Shown here one piece after another: positions 9,262 through 16,378 of a stretch of DNA of 52,968 nt. The position numbers and the translations under genes were made by a program. Source of the stretch: Alistipes sp. (GTDB taxonomy: Bacteria > Bacteroidota > Bacteroidia > Bacteroidales > Rikenellaceae); assembly GCA_017937765.1 (NCBI GenBank), contig JAGBCY010000004.1:1-52968 (forward strand), given 5' to 3'. The notes below the pieces were generated by a model. It saw nothing but the letters and a program-made list of their open reading frames with translations, did no database searches and was not told where the DNA came from. The number at the start of each line of letters is the position of its first letter. Position 1 is the stretch's first letter.

Positions 9262-10272
9262 TTATACGGCGTGTATTTTTATTTTTTTGCCACTATCGGT
9301 GGTGATGATGAAATCTTTACCACGTATAGGTTCATATGGAGTATACGTTACACCTCCGCGAATTCTAAGACGGTATCTGTCTTTACAAGTTATTGTGACT
9401 CGAGATGTCCAAATATCGTTCACTACAACTATATCTTGTACGCGGAATATTTTTTTTAATATACCCTGCTTTATTGGTCGGTTAGTAAATATGAGCTTAC
9501 AAAACCCCTTAGTTCTTATTTGCAATGTCTCTGTAGAGGAGGGATATGTTATATATATGCTAGGAAAGCGCAGGTGCTTATAAAAATTTGGACGAATAAT
9601 AATATACCATATGAGCAACAATGCTAAAATGGCAAATACAATAATCCAAAACACCTTGCTACCAGGGTTGTATACATTCTCCTTGACGACATAGAAACCA
9701 TCGCTATTCAGTGAGCCTAACTGAAATTGCAGGTCGCTCGCTTTTATAGTCTCTTTTGGCCCCTTTCCGATGTCTGCCTCTTTATTCTTAAAGCTAATAC
9801 CTCCATTCTTACTTCCACAAGCAACCAAATATAGATGATGCTTGCCCTCAGCAGCGGTGTTAAGGAACTCGATACCTAAGTTGAGCTCTATATCATCTAT
9901 ATTTTCACCTGTCTTATATGAGTTATCTTCAATAGTAGCATCTTCAATAGTGAGTGCAAATTGGTTACTCTCCTGCCTCTGGCCATTAACGTAGATTACG
10001 ATATCTTTGTTAGGTTCATTCTTCTCGCTATGTGTGCTAATGTAGAAATTAATAGAGCCGCCCCGACTGAACATCTGCTGTGCATCAGGAGTGAGGCTGA
10101 ACTGAAGGGTACGCTCCATTATTACAGGCTTGTACTCCTTAAAGATTGACGACTCGTAATACTCCGTGTGTCCCCATTCGCTGCCAACCTCTTTCTCTCC
10201 TTCGCAAGCAATGGCAAACATAGCAACTGTCACTAATGTGACTAACTTGTATATCTTGTTCATAAATTTCAT
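9262..10272 (-). CDS. Lipoprotein with a second, internal membrane anchor, first gene of the tubulin-like operon
   Basis: The product is 336 residues. A lipoprotein signal peptide ends in FAIAC, with Cys23 as the likely lipidated residue. Residues about 25-205 look like a beta-rich envelope domain. A clear transmembrane helix (FWIIVFAILALLLIWYIII) spans about 208-226. Residues 230-336 form a basic beta-rich C-terminal domain that would lie in the cytosol. This topology would let it connect the envelope to the cytosolic tubulin-like protein and the protease. I do not recognise the family. An alternative start at Met4 would shorten the signal peptide by three residues. No consensus -7 box is visible upstream on this strand. 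Confidence 0.7.
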   Translation of the reverse strand: MKFMNKIYKLVTLVTVAMFAIACEGEKEVGSEWGHTEYYESSIFKEYKPVIMERTLQFSLTPDAQQMFSRGGSINFYISTHSEKNEPNKDIVIYVNGQRQESNQFALTIEDATIEDNSYKTGENIDDIELNLGIEFLNTAAEGKHHLYLVACGSKNGGISFKNKEADIGKGPKETIKASDLQFQLGSLNSDGFYVVKENVYNPGSKVFWIIVFAILALLLIWYIIIRPNFYKHLRFPSIYITYPSSTETLQIRTKGFCKLIFTNRPIKQGILKKIFRVQDIVVVNDIWTSRVTITCKDRYRLRIRGGVTYTPYEPIRGKDFIITTDSGKKIKIHAV

Positions 10273-10306
10273 AGTTAATATAGATATCGAGGGGTGAGAT
10301 GTAATT

Positions 10307-10336
10307 TTGTAGCAGAGTAAAAATGTGCTATCTTTG
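10307..10336 (+). promoter_or_regulatory. Promoter of the LMW phosphatase gene
   Basis: A -33 TTG (10307-10309) and a -7 box TATCTTTG (10329-10336) are separated by 19 bases, an excellent Bacteroidetes promoter. The start codon is at 10427. Confidence 0.75.
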
Positions 10337-10426
10337 TTTGCACTATGTGGCGAATTTGGGTGTAATGCCTAAAATAGAACGCCGTAATGAAATGCGAAAA
10401 CAATAATGATTAAAAGAACATAGGAT

Positions 10427-10906
10427 ATGAAGCAACGTATATTATTTGTCTGCCTCGGGAATATATGTCGGTCGCCGGCAGCAGAGGCAATGCTGAGACT
10501 CCTCGTTGAGCGTGAGGGACTTAGTGATGGTGTCGAGATTGATTCGGCGGGTACGTATGGCGGCCACAGCGGCGAGCGTTCCGATCCGCGTATGAGGCGT
10601 GCTGCGGCGGCAAGAGGTATCGAGATGACACATCGCGCACGTCAGGTTCGTGAGGAGGACTTCGAGCGTTTCGACCGCATCATCGCGATGGACGACAACA
10701 ACTACGAGGCACTATTTCGTCTTGCGCCCGATCGCGCTGCGGGGCAGAAGATTTATCGTTTTCGGGAGTTCTTGCGTCGCAATCCCAACTGGTCGTACAT
10801 CCCCGATCCCTATTACGAGGGTCACGAGGGTTTCGAGCTGGTGTTGGATCTGTTGGAGGATGGGTGTCAGACGATTGTGGATGAGTTGAAACAGGGGGCG
10901 AAATAG
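10427..10906 (+). CDS. Low-molecular-weight protein-tyrosine phosphatase
   Basis: The product is 159 residues, the normal family length. The phosphate-binding loop CLGNICRS (Cys9 nucleophile, Arg15) sits at the N-terminus. The general acid Asp127 is in the conserved DPYY segment, 118 residues later as expected. Such enzymes remove phosphate from phosphotyrosine in proteins and in bacteria are often tied to exopolysaccharide control, but no capsule gene or tyrosine kinase is nearby. It is preceded by a strong promoter at 10307-10336 and appears to be a single-gene unit. It is read away from the tubulin-like operon and is GC-rich like the rest of the chromosome, so it marks the right edge of the AT-rich island. 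Confidence 0.93.
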   Translation: MKQRILFVCLGNICRSPAAEAMLRLLVEREGLSDGVEIDSAGTYGGHSGERSDPRMRRAAAARGIEMTHRARQVREEDFERFDRIIAMDDNNYEALFRLAPDRAAGQKIYRFREFLRRNPNWSYIPDPYYEGHEGFELVLDLLEDGCQTIVDELKQGAK

Positions 10907-11045
10907 ATGAAATGAGGCTGAACAAAAAGTCTATTTTGTCGTTGTGTTCACCCTTAAAATGCTCATTTACACTTGAGTAAGCTCCACTTTTTCAGGTAGT
11001 GCAGACCTAAAACCATATCTTATTATTCACCATTCAAAACAAAAT

Positions 11046-11076
11046 GGGGATGACAAAAAGTAAATTTGTCATCCCC
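11046..11076 (-). terminator. Terminator of the porin-YeiH operon
   Basis: A perfect 12-bp stem (GGGGATGACAAA against TTTGTCATCCCC) with a 7-base loop lies 22 bases past the yeiH-type stop. It is followed on the minus strand by a short T run. It could also stop transcripts coming from the phosphatase gene. Confidence 0.75.
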
Positions 11077-11097
11077 AACTTATTGTGTATCGCTCGA

Positions 11098-12546
11098 TTA
11101 CTCGACCCTGGCGGCCTCGTCGTCGAACGAAATCTCGGGAGCTACGGTAGGCTCCTCGAAGGTGACAACCTGAGCCTCGGTGGCACCATCGGCAGGAAGT
11201 GTAGCCTTAAGCTCGGGGAGTGCCTCGGCAGGTTGCTCGGTGGCGGGTGTCTCGGGCGTTGAGGGCCAGATGGCGGGCTTAACGATACCGAACATCAACC
11301 ACGCGATAAGCATCGTGACGATGATATTGAAGGTCTGAGCACAGAGGAAGGCGTAAAGCGCGTTGCGGTTCTCCTTCGAGATGATATCCTTGAGACGCGT
11401 ATCCATACAGATACATACGAACGAGAGCGAGAAGAAGAACGTCGAGAAGGTCTTAGCGAGCGATGTCTCCATAATCTTACCCTTCTCGTTGAGCGTAAGG
11501 AGGTCCTCGGCCTGAAGCACGCTAAACACGGCTGAGGCGATGACGAAACCGAGGATAAACTTCGGGAACTTCTCCCACACGATGCCGAGTGACGGGCGGT
11601 TCGAACGCTTGCCGTCGGCCGAGCGTGTAGAGAGGAAGAGGGCGATGAAGAACGCCACGACGCCGATAAGCACGTTCTGCGTAGCCTTAACGACGATGGC
11701 CGTCTTCTGAGCCACCTCGCCAGCCATCTCCGACGATGCGCCAACGCCCGAGGTCGTGTCGATGGTACCACCAATCCAAGCACCCGTAATCTCCTGCTGG
11801 ATAGCGGGATCGTCGGTGAACAAGGGTACAACTACACTTGCCAGCCAGGGCATAAGGTAGATCATCGGAACGACGATGATGAGCACCAGCGAGATGATAT
11901 ACGAGAGCTGCTTCTTATCCGTGCCGGCAACACCTGCGGCAGTGATACAAGCCGACACACCGCAGATCGAGCAACCGCTGGCAAGAGTCATCGCCGTAGC
12001 CTGCTCAACCTTGAACTTGCGGGCGAGCCAGAAGGCGAAGAACCACACGATGCCAACGACGAGGACTGCCTGAATGAGACCCGCAGCACCCGACTTCATA
12101 ACGTCGGAGAAGAGCACCGTAGCACCGAGGCAGACAACACCGATCTTGATGAAGAACTCGCCCTGCACGGCGGGCTTGAGCCAGTCGGGCACGTGGAATA
12201 CGTTACGGATGATAAGACCGAAGATTACCGAGAAGAACACAGCCTCGAAGCCGTAGTACTTAACCATCTCGATCTTGGCGATCCACTGCGCGAGCACGGC
12301 AATGGCGAAGATGACGATGAACGACACAAGAAGGCCCTTCAACGGTCTGTTAAGCAGACGATTACCAATGTAAAGGAGTACGAGCGCGATGACGAAGAAT
12401 ACGCCGATGTTCATCCACGCCTCAGGGGTGGTGAGTGTCTCGGGAATCTTAGGACCGCCACCAAGTTCCGAGGCGAAGAATGCGATGATAAGAAGGGGAA
12501 TGCTAAGGAATGTTACAACCCAATCTTCGGTAAGAAACTTTTTCAT
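11098..12546 (-). CDS. YeiH-family membrane transporter (UPF0324, putative sulfate exporter type)
   Basis: The product is 482 residues with about eleven hydrophobic helices and the family hallmarks SGCSICGVSA and WIGGTIDTTSGVGAS. The family is annotated as putative sulfate/anion exporters; the true substrate is not settled. Unusual here is a C-terminal tail of about 60 residues after the last helix, rich in Pro, Glu and Ala (for example PETPATEQPAEALPE). It is acidic and low-complexity and is normally absent. The gene lies 30 bases after the porin gene in the same direction, so the outer and inner membrane proteins are probably made together and may handle the same anion. Confidence 0.85.
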   Translation of the reverse strand: MKKFLTEDWVVTFLSIPLLIIAFFASELGGGPKIPETLTTPEAWMNIGVFFVIALVLLYIGNRLLNRPLKGLLVSFIVIFAIAVLAQWIAKIEMVKYYGFEAVFFSVIFGLIIRNVFHVPDWLKPAVQGEFFIKIGVVCLGATVLFSDVMKSGAAGLIQAVLVVGIVWFFAFWLARKFKVEQATAMTLASGCSICGVSACITAAGVAGTDKKQLSYIISLVLIIVVPMIYLMPWLASVVVPLFTDDPAIQQEITGAWIGGTIDTTSGVGASSEMAGEVAQKTAIVVKATQNVLIGVVAFFIALFLSTRSADGKRSNRPSLGIVWEKFPKFILGFVIASAVFSVLQAEDLLTLNEKGKIMETSLAKTFSTFFFSLSFVCICMDTRLKDIISKENRNALYAFLCAQTFNIIVTMLIAWLMFGIVKPAIWPSTPETPATEQPAEALPELKATLPADGATEAQVVTFEEPTVAPEISFDDEAARVE

Positions 12547-12576
12547 ATTATCCTTTTTATGTTAAACTATCGAGGT

Positions 12577-13584
12577 TTAGAAGATGGCCGATACCATCAG
12601 GTTGATGCCGTTGAAGTTCTTGTCTCGCTTGGCATTCATTGTGTATGAGTAGTTGAGCTGCAAGCGCAAGAATTTGTAGGGCTTGTAGACACCGCCGATG
12701 GTGATGCGATCCTCGTTGAGGACGTTGTAGTCGTCGTTGATGAACTCGTAGCGAGCAACAACACTCCAGGGTTTCTCGAAGTGGTAGCCGGCCAGAGCGT
12801 AGAAGGCGTTGGTCTTATTGCCTGCAAAGTTGGCCTGAGCAAACTCCGCGCGAGCAATCCAGTGGCGTACGTCGTAGATGGCACCTACCGACCAGCGTGG
12901 AGACTTCATATACTCCTTACCGCCGAACTCCGTCTCACTGTACATATATGAACCTGAGATAGATAGGCCCTTGATAGGCTTAACGATAAGGCGGGCGATA
13001 AAGTCCTTCGACGAGTTGTTATCCTTGGCGTTGATGCCAGCACCGTTGAATACGCCGATGTTGTAGTTTAGGATGCTGTAACCATCGCGAGCGAGGAAGC
13101 TACCATAGAGCTGCACGCCCATATCGCGACCCGTTGCCGAGATGCCGTCGTACTTGGCGTTGTTACGCACGAGGTAGGTTGTGAGGTATGAGTACTCGAT
13201 GAACTCGAACTTCGTGGGTCCGTAGAGCTCGTTCTCGAGCGAGAAGGGGAGCTTGTACTGTCCGAGCTGGATGTTGAGTTGGTTAAGGGGCTTATAGCGG
13301 AAGTAGAGGTCGCATACCTTGGGGCTGCCCGCCATATCGACCTGAAGGCGGTAGTCGATCTTCTCCTTAGCTGCGTCGCCCGAGAGGCTCACACGCGCAC
13401 GACGGAGGTAGAACGTCGTCTCGGGGTCGGATGCCTCATTCCACTCGAAGCCACCCTGAATATAGCCCGAGAGCTTTAGGTGCTTATCGGCGAACTCCCT
13501 GATCTTCTCGCCTGTTGTCTGTGCCTCGGCCGAGAAGCCGATGCCAATCATTGTCAATACCAATAATAGGTGTCTAAATTTCAT
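12577..13584 (-). CDS. OprO/OprP-type anion porin
   Basis: The product is 335 residues with a signal peptide ending near FSAEAQ and a series of amphipathic beta strands. The segments LSGYIQGGFEW, FYLRRARVSLSG and GQYKLPFSLE are typical of phosphate-selective porin O/P family proteins. It ends in an aromatic residue (VSAIF), the usual barrel-assembly signal. It forms a likely operon with the YeiH-type transporter downstream. A -7 box lies at 13611-13618. The substrate (phosphate, sulfate or another anion) cannot be read from the sequence. Confidence 0.85.
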   Translation of the reverse strand: MKFRHLLLVLTMIGIGFSAEAQTTGEKIREFADKHLKLSGYIQGGFEWNEASDPETTFYLRRARVSLSGDAAKEKIDYRLQVDMAGSPKVCDLYFRYKPLNQLNIQLGQYKLPFSLENELYGPTKFEFIEYSYLTTYLVRNNAKYDGISATGRDMGVQLYGSFLARDGYSILNYNIGVFNGAGINAKDNNSSKDFIARLIVKPIKGLSISGSYMYSETEFGGKEYMKSPRWSVGAIYDVRHWIARAEFAQANFAGNKTNAFYALAGYHFEKPWSVVARYEFINDDYNVLNEDRITIGGVYKPYKFLRLQLNYSYTMNAKRDKNFNGINLMVSAIF

Positions 13585-13610
13585 AGTCTCTACATTTATT
13601 AAATTTGTTG

Positions 13611-13618
13611 CAAAAGTA
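13611..13618 (-). promoter_or_regulatory. -7 box of the porin-YeiH operon
   Basis: TACTTTTG on the minus strand lies 27 bases upstream of the porin start. A TTG further up (13635-13637) is at a short spacing of 16. Confidence 0.6.
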
Positions 13619-13688
13619 CTACAATATTGTTAAACAAGAGGTAGTATAAATACCTAATTGTTACTATAATATAAATATGTATATAGAG

Positions 13689-13708
13689 CCAAAATAGACC
13701 TATTTTGG
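13689..13708 (-). terminator. Hairpin after the SLOG-family gene
   Basis: Perfect 9-bp arms (CCAAAATAG and CTATTTTGG) enclose a 2-base loop just past the stop at 13712. The downstream bases are AT-rich but not a pure T run. Confidence 0.5.
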
Positions 13709-13711
13709 GGA

Positions 13712-14200
13712 TTAAAAGGCGTGTGTGAAGAGATCGCGAGCAAAGAGGTTTATCACCTCCGAGCCCTGTCGTCGGGCACGACGTACCGTGTAGCCCGTGC
13801 CACTTGAGTGGCCCTCCCACCAGGCCACAACCGTGGCTGCACCGTCGACGAGCATATCGTTGCGGCGATGGAATACGTCAGCAGCATAATCGCCACTCGC
13901 ATAGCGGATTACGGATGCTGCGGCAAGCACTCGCGCGTAGCGTTCACGCTCCTCGGGGCTAAAGCGTGAGGCGAACCCCGGCCACGGGATGCAGGCCTCG
14001 AGGATGATGTCTGAGAGAGTGAGTTGTAGTTCAGCGACAATCTCGCCGGCGTGGAGGTCGAACCCCTCGGCCATACCTACGCGGAAGGTGCGGGCTCCGT
14101 GCTCGTAGAGGGATATGATGGTGGCGCGGAGCTGCTCGTCGGCAACGCCGTTATAACTGCGATGGCCTGTGAAGGCCACTATGCGTTTAGCGTGATTCAC
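13712..14200 (-). CDS. SLOG-family protein (YpsA / DUF1273-like)
   Basis: The product is 162 residues, beginning close to the motif AFTGHRS and continuing with RVGMAEGFDLHAGEIV. That is the Rossmann-like pattern of the YpsA-type SLOG superfamily (possible nucleotide-derivative binding). The later VVAWWEGHSSGTGYTVRRAR fits the second conserved block. The function is unknown; relatives are discussed in nucleotide signalling and cell division. The start is a GTG at 14200, and a TATCTTTG box (14205-14212) lies only 4 bases upstream. Translation may therefore start at the GTG at 14179, right before AFTGHR, or the box is not used. Confidence 0.75.
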   Translation of the reverse strand: MNHAKRIVAFTGHRSYNGVADEQLRATIISLYEHGARTFRVGMAEGFDLHAGEIVAELQLTLSDIILEACIPWPGFASRFSPEERERYARVLAAASVIRYASGDYAADVFHRRNDMLVDGAATVVAWWEGHSSGTGYTVRRARRQGSEVINLFARDLFTHAF

Positions 14201-14291
14201 TCGGCAAAGATAGGAAAAACATCCTATAATGCGAGGGTTTTGGCGTGTGATTTGATGTTAGGGGAGGTGTATAACTAATATTTTAGGTGTT

Positions 14292-14486
14292 ATGAAAAAC
14301 TCATCTTTTTGTTTACTTTCGGCTCTCGGTGGTGCTCTTGTGGGTGCTGCCATCGCTATGCTTGTGACGCCGCAGTCGGGCAAGGAGCTGCGCGGTAAGA
14401 TTCGTACGGCCATCAACGACACGGCCGAGCGTGTGCGTAGCGGTATGTGTAACTGTAACTCTGCCGAGGCGGAGGATGCAGAGTAG
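14292..14486 (+). CDS. YtxH-domain small membrane protein
   Basis: The product is 64 residues. One glycine/alanine-rich membrane helix (LGGALVGAAIAMLV) is followed by TPQSGKELRGKI, the standard YtxH hallmark, and a short helical tail. YtxH proteins are general-stress or envelope proteins of unclear role. It lies 12 bases before the holin-like gene, a common pairing in Bacteroidetes. Its stop TAG is in the same reading frame as that next gene. Confidence 0.85.
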   Translation: MKNSSFCLLSALGGALVGAAIAMLVTPQSGKELRGKIRTAINDTAERVRSGMCNCNSAEAEDAE

Positions 14487-14498
14487 CGGTGCAGCGTC

Positions 14499-14786
14499 GT
14501 GGCGTTGTTACTCTTTATCGTAGCACTGTTGTTGGGCTTGGTGCTGCTGAGTGGTGCATTGGTGATGTGGCTTGCCGAAGTGGCAATGCCACCTCACTGT
14601 GCTATGCTTGTTGTGGGTGGGGCCTATTTGATAATTGCAGGTGTAATATATTGTTGCACACTACGTTTGATGCTGCTGCGTTGGCGGCGTCGACTCGATA
14701 TCGTCTACGAGGTTAGTGCTACGATAGATGCTGTGGCGCGACGTTTGGCGATGGTGGTAAAAAAGATTGTGGGTGACCTTTTATAG
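14499..14786 (+). CDS. Small two-helix membrane protein, phage holin 3-6-like family
   Basis: The product is 95 residues with two hydrophobic helices (about 2-25 and 35-57), then a basic stretch LRWRRRL and an amphipathic tail. This resembles the holin-like family PF07332, which often follows ytxH in this phylum. It is not evidence of a prophage. There is no ATG; GTG at 14499 is the best start, only four codons after the in-frame TAG of ytxH. The terminator at 14768-14806 overlaps the last codons. Confidence 0.65.
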   Translation: MALLLFIVALLLGLVLLSGALVMWLAEVAMPPHCAMLVVGGAYLIIAGVIYCCTLRLMLLRWRRRLDIVYEVSATIDAVARRLAMVVKKIVGDLL

Positions 14787-14806
14787 TCGCCCACAATTTA
14801 TTTTTG
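14768..14806 (+). terminator. Terminator of the ytxH/holin-like unit
   Basis: A 10-bp stem (14768-14777 and 14786-14795, one G-T pair) is followed by a T-rich tail. The hairpin begins inside the last codons of the holin-like gene. Confidence 0.75.
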
Positions 14807-14830
14807 TAGGGGTTATATTATGCCTATATC

Positions 14831-15106
14831 TCACTTGATAAGGCTAAGGTCGTATAACCCTCGCTGTTAGAAAAGCGGCTCCGCCCCTTTCACTTGATAA
14901 GGCTAAGGTCGTATAACCCTCGCTGTTAGAAAAGCGGCTCCGCCCCTTTCACTTGATAAGGCTAAGGTCGTATAACCCTCGCTGTTAGAAAAGCGGCTCC
15001 GCCCCTTCACTTGATAAGGCTAAGGTTTCACAACCCTCGCTGTTAGAAAAGCGGCTCCGCCCTTTCACTTGATATGGCTAAGGTTTCACAACCCTCGCTG
15101 TTAGAA
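14831..15106. repeat. Five tandem copies of a 58-59-bp unit running into the 3' end of sdaA
   Basis: Units start at 14831, 14890, 14949, 15007 and 15065. The first three are essentially identical; units 4 and 5 share a different middle (TTTCACAACC in place of CGTATAACC). Unit 5 is cut short at about 15106, where it passes into the coding sequence, and its GTTAGAA contains the sdaA stop codon (TTA at 15101-15103). Each full unit carries a GC-rich AAGCGGCTCCGCC segment. Apart from a short T-rich leader, the gene-free stretch 14787-15100 consists of this array. Confidence 0.95.
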
Positions 15107-16297
15107 GAAATCTTTGGCAAGGCCACCTTCGCCTGTCTCCTTGTAGATCGATGGCAGGTCGTGGCCCGTCTGCTTCATAACCTCCACCACGCGGTCGAAC
15201 GACACGCGGTGGTGACCGTCGGTGTACATCGAGTAGAGGTTGGCATCCAATGCTCGCGCAGCGGCATAGGCATTACGCTCGATGCAGGGTATCTGAACCA
15301 GACCGCACACGGGGTCGCAGGTCATTCCGAGGTGGTGCTCGAGACCCATCTCAGCGGCATACTCGATCTGTGCTGGTGTGCCTCCAAATAGCTGATTTGC
15401 AGCGGCTGCAGCCATAGCACACGCTACGCCCACCTCGCCCTGACAGCCCACCTCAGCACCCGATATCGAGGCGTTGTGCTTGACGATATTACCGATGAGA
15501 CCGGCCGTTGCCAAAGCTCGGCAGATGCGCTGCTCGGAGAACTCGCGCGTCTTCCACAGGTGGTACAACACGGCGGGCATAACTCCCGAAGAACCGCAGG
15601 TCGGGGCTGTCACGATGCGGCCACCCGAGGCATTCTCCTCGCTCACGGCTAAGGCGTACGAGAAGATCAATCCTCGCGACTTGAGGCTCTGGCTGTAACC
15701 CGAGGCACGCACGTTGTAGCGCATAGCGCGGCGTGGCAGGTTCAGCGGGCCGGGGATTACGCCGTCGGTCTCGATGCCGCGCTCAACGGCCTCGCGCATC
15801 ACACGCCAGATCTTCGATAGGAATATCCATATGCCCTCGCCCTCATACATCTCGACATACTCCCAGAAGGTGCGGCCGTGGTCGGTACACCACTTGAGGA
15901 TGTCGACAAGTTTGGTGTCGGGGTAGATGTCGGCACTCTCGATTGGCTGCTCGCCCTCCTCGGCCAGTGCGCCGCCTCCCACGCTGTACACTGTCCAGTC
16001 GTCGGTGACGGTATCGCCATCGAGAGCCTCGAAGCGCATACCGTTCGGATGGAAGGGCTTGAATATCGAGGGTTCCCAGATGAGCTTCACCTCGCCGTGA
16101 GGCTTGAGCGTGTCGAGGATGGCAACGTCGGTCAAGTGACCCTTGCCGGTGGCTGCAAGGCTGCCGTAGAGTGTCACGCGGAATGCGTGGCAGTTGGGGT
16201 TGCGGTGCTGAAATATCTCGGCGGCACGGCGCGGAGCCATCGTGTGGCTACTCGAGGGGCCTGTGCCTATGCGGTATAACTCGCGGATACTCTTCAT
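15101..16297 (-). CDS. sdaA: L-serine ammonia-lyase, iron-sulfur type, single chain
   Basis: This enzyme deaminates L-serine to pyruvate and ammonia in the cytosol with a [4Fe-4S] cluster. The product is 398 residues, somewhat shorter than the E. coli enzyme but usual for Bacteroidetes. The start SIRELYRIGTGPSSSHTMAP is the conserved N-terminal domain. The alpha domain shows TAPTCGSSGVMPA and the cysteines GCQGEVG (Cys285), CDPVCG (Cys327, Cys331) and IPCIERN (Cys338), which include the cluster ligands. The protein ends DFF, and the tandem repeat array starts right at the stop codon. It has its own -7 box at 16327-16334, back to back with that of hemW. Confidence 0.95.
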   Translation of the reverse strand: MKSIRELYRIGTGPSSSHTMAPRRAAEIFQHRNPNCHAFRVTLYGSLAATGKGHLTDVAILDTLKPHGEVKLIWEPSIFKPFHPNGMRFEALDGDTVTDDWTVYSVGGGALAEEGEQPIESADIYPDTKLVDILKWCTDHGRTFWEYVEMYEGEGIWIFLSKIWRVMREAVERGIETDGVIPGPLNLPRRAMRYNVRASGYSQSLKSRGLIFSYALAVSEENASGGRIVTAPTCGSSGVMPAVLYHLWKTREFSEQRICRALATAGLIGNIVKHNASISGAEVGCQGEVGVACAMAAAAANQLFGGTPAQIEYAAEMGLEHHLGMTCDPVCGLVQIPCIERNAYAAARALDANLYSMYTDGHHRVSFDRVVEVMKQTGHDLPSIYKETGEGGLAKDFF

Positions 16298-16326
16298 AAC
16301 TCAAAATAGTTTGAAATATTACCTTG

Positions 16327-16355
16327 CAAATATAATGAAAATTTTAATAACTTTG
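16327..16355. promoter_or_regulatory. Back-to-back promoters of sdaA and hemW
   Basis: Minus strand: TATATTTG (16334 to 16327) for sdaA. Plus strand: TAACTTTG (16348-16355) with TTG at 16324-16326 (21-base spacing) for hemW. The two boxes are 13 bases apart and point away from each other. Confidence 0.65.
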
Positions 16356-16378
16356 TGGGTTAAGAAAATATAAATCCA

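Noticed and set aside
14499-14786. Prophage remnant suggested by the holin-like protein
   Set aside because: The ytxH/holin-like pair is a housekeeping arrangement in this phylum, and no other phage gene is nearby.
14831-15106. CRISPR array
   Set aside because: Units are contiguous 58-59-bp tandem copies without variable spacers, and no cas genes are present.
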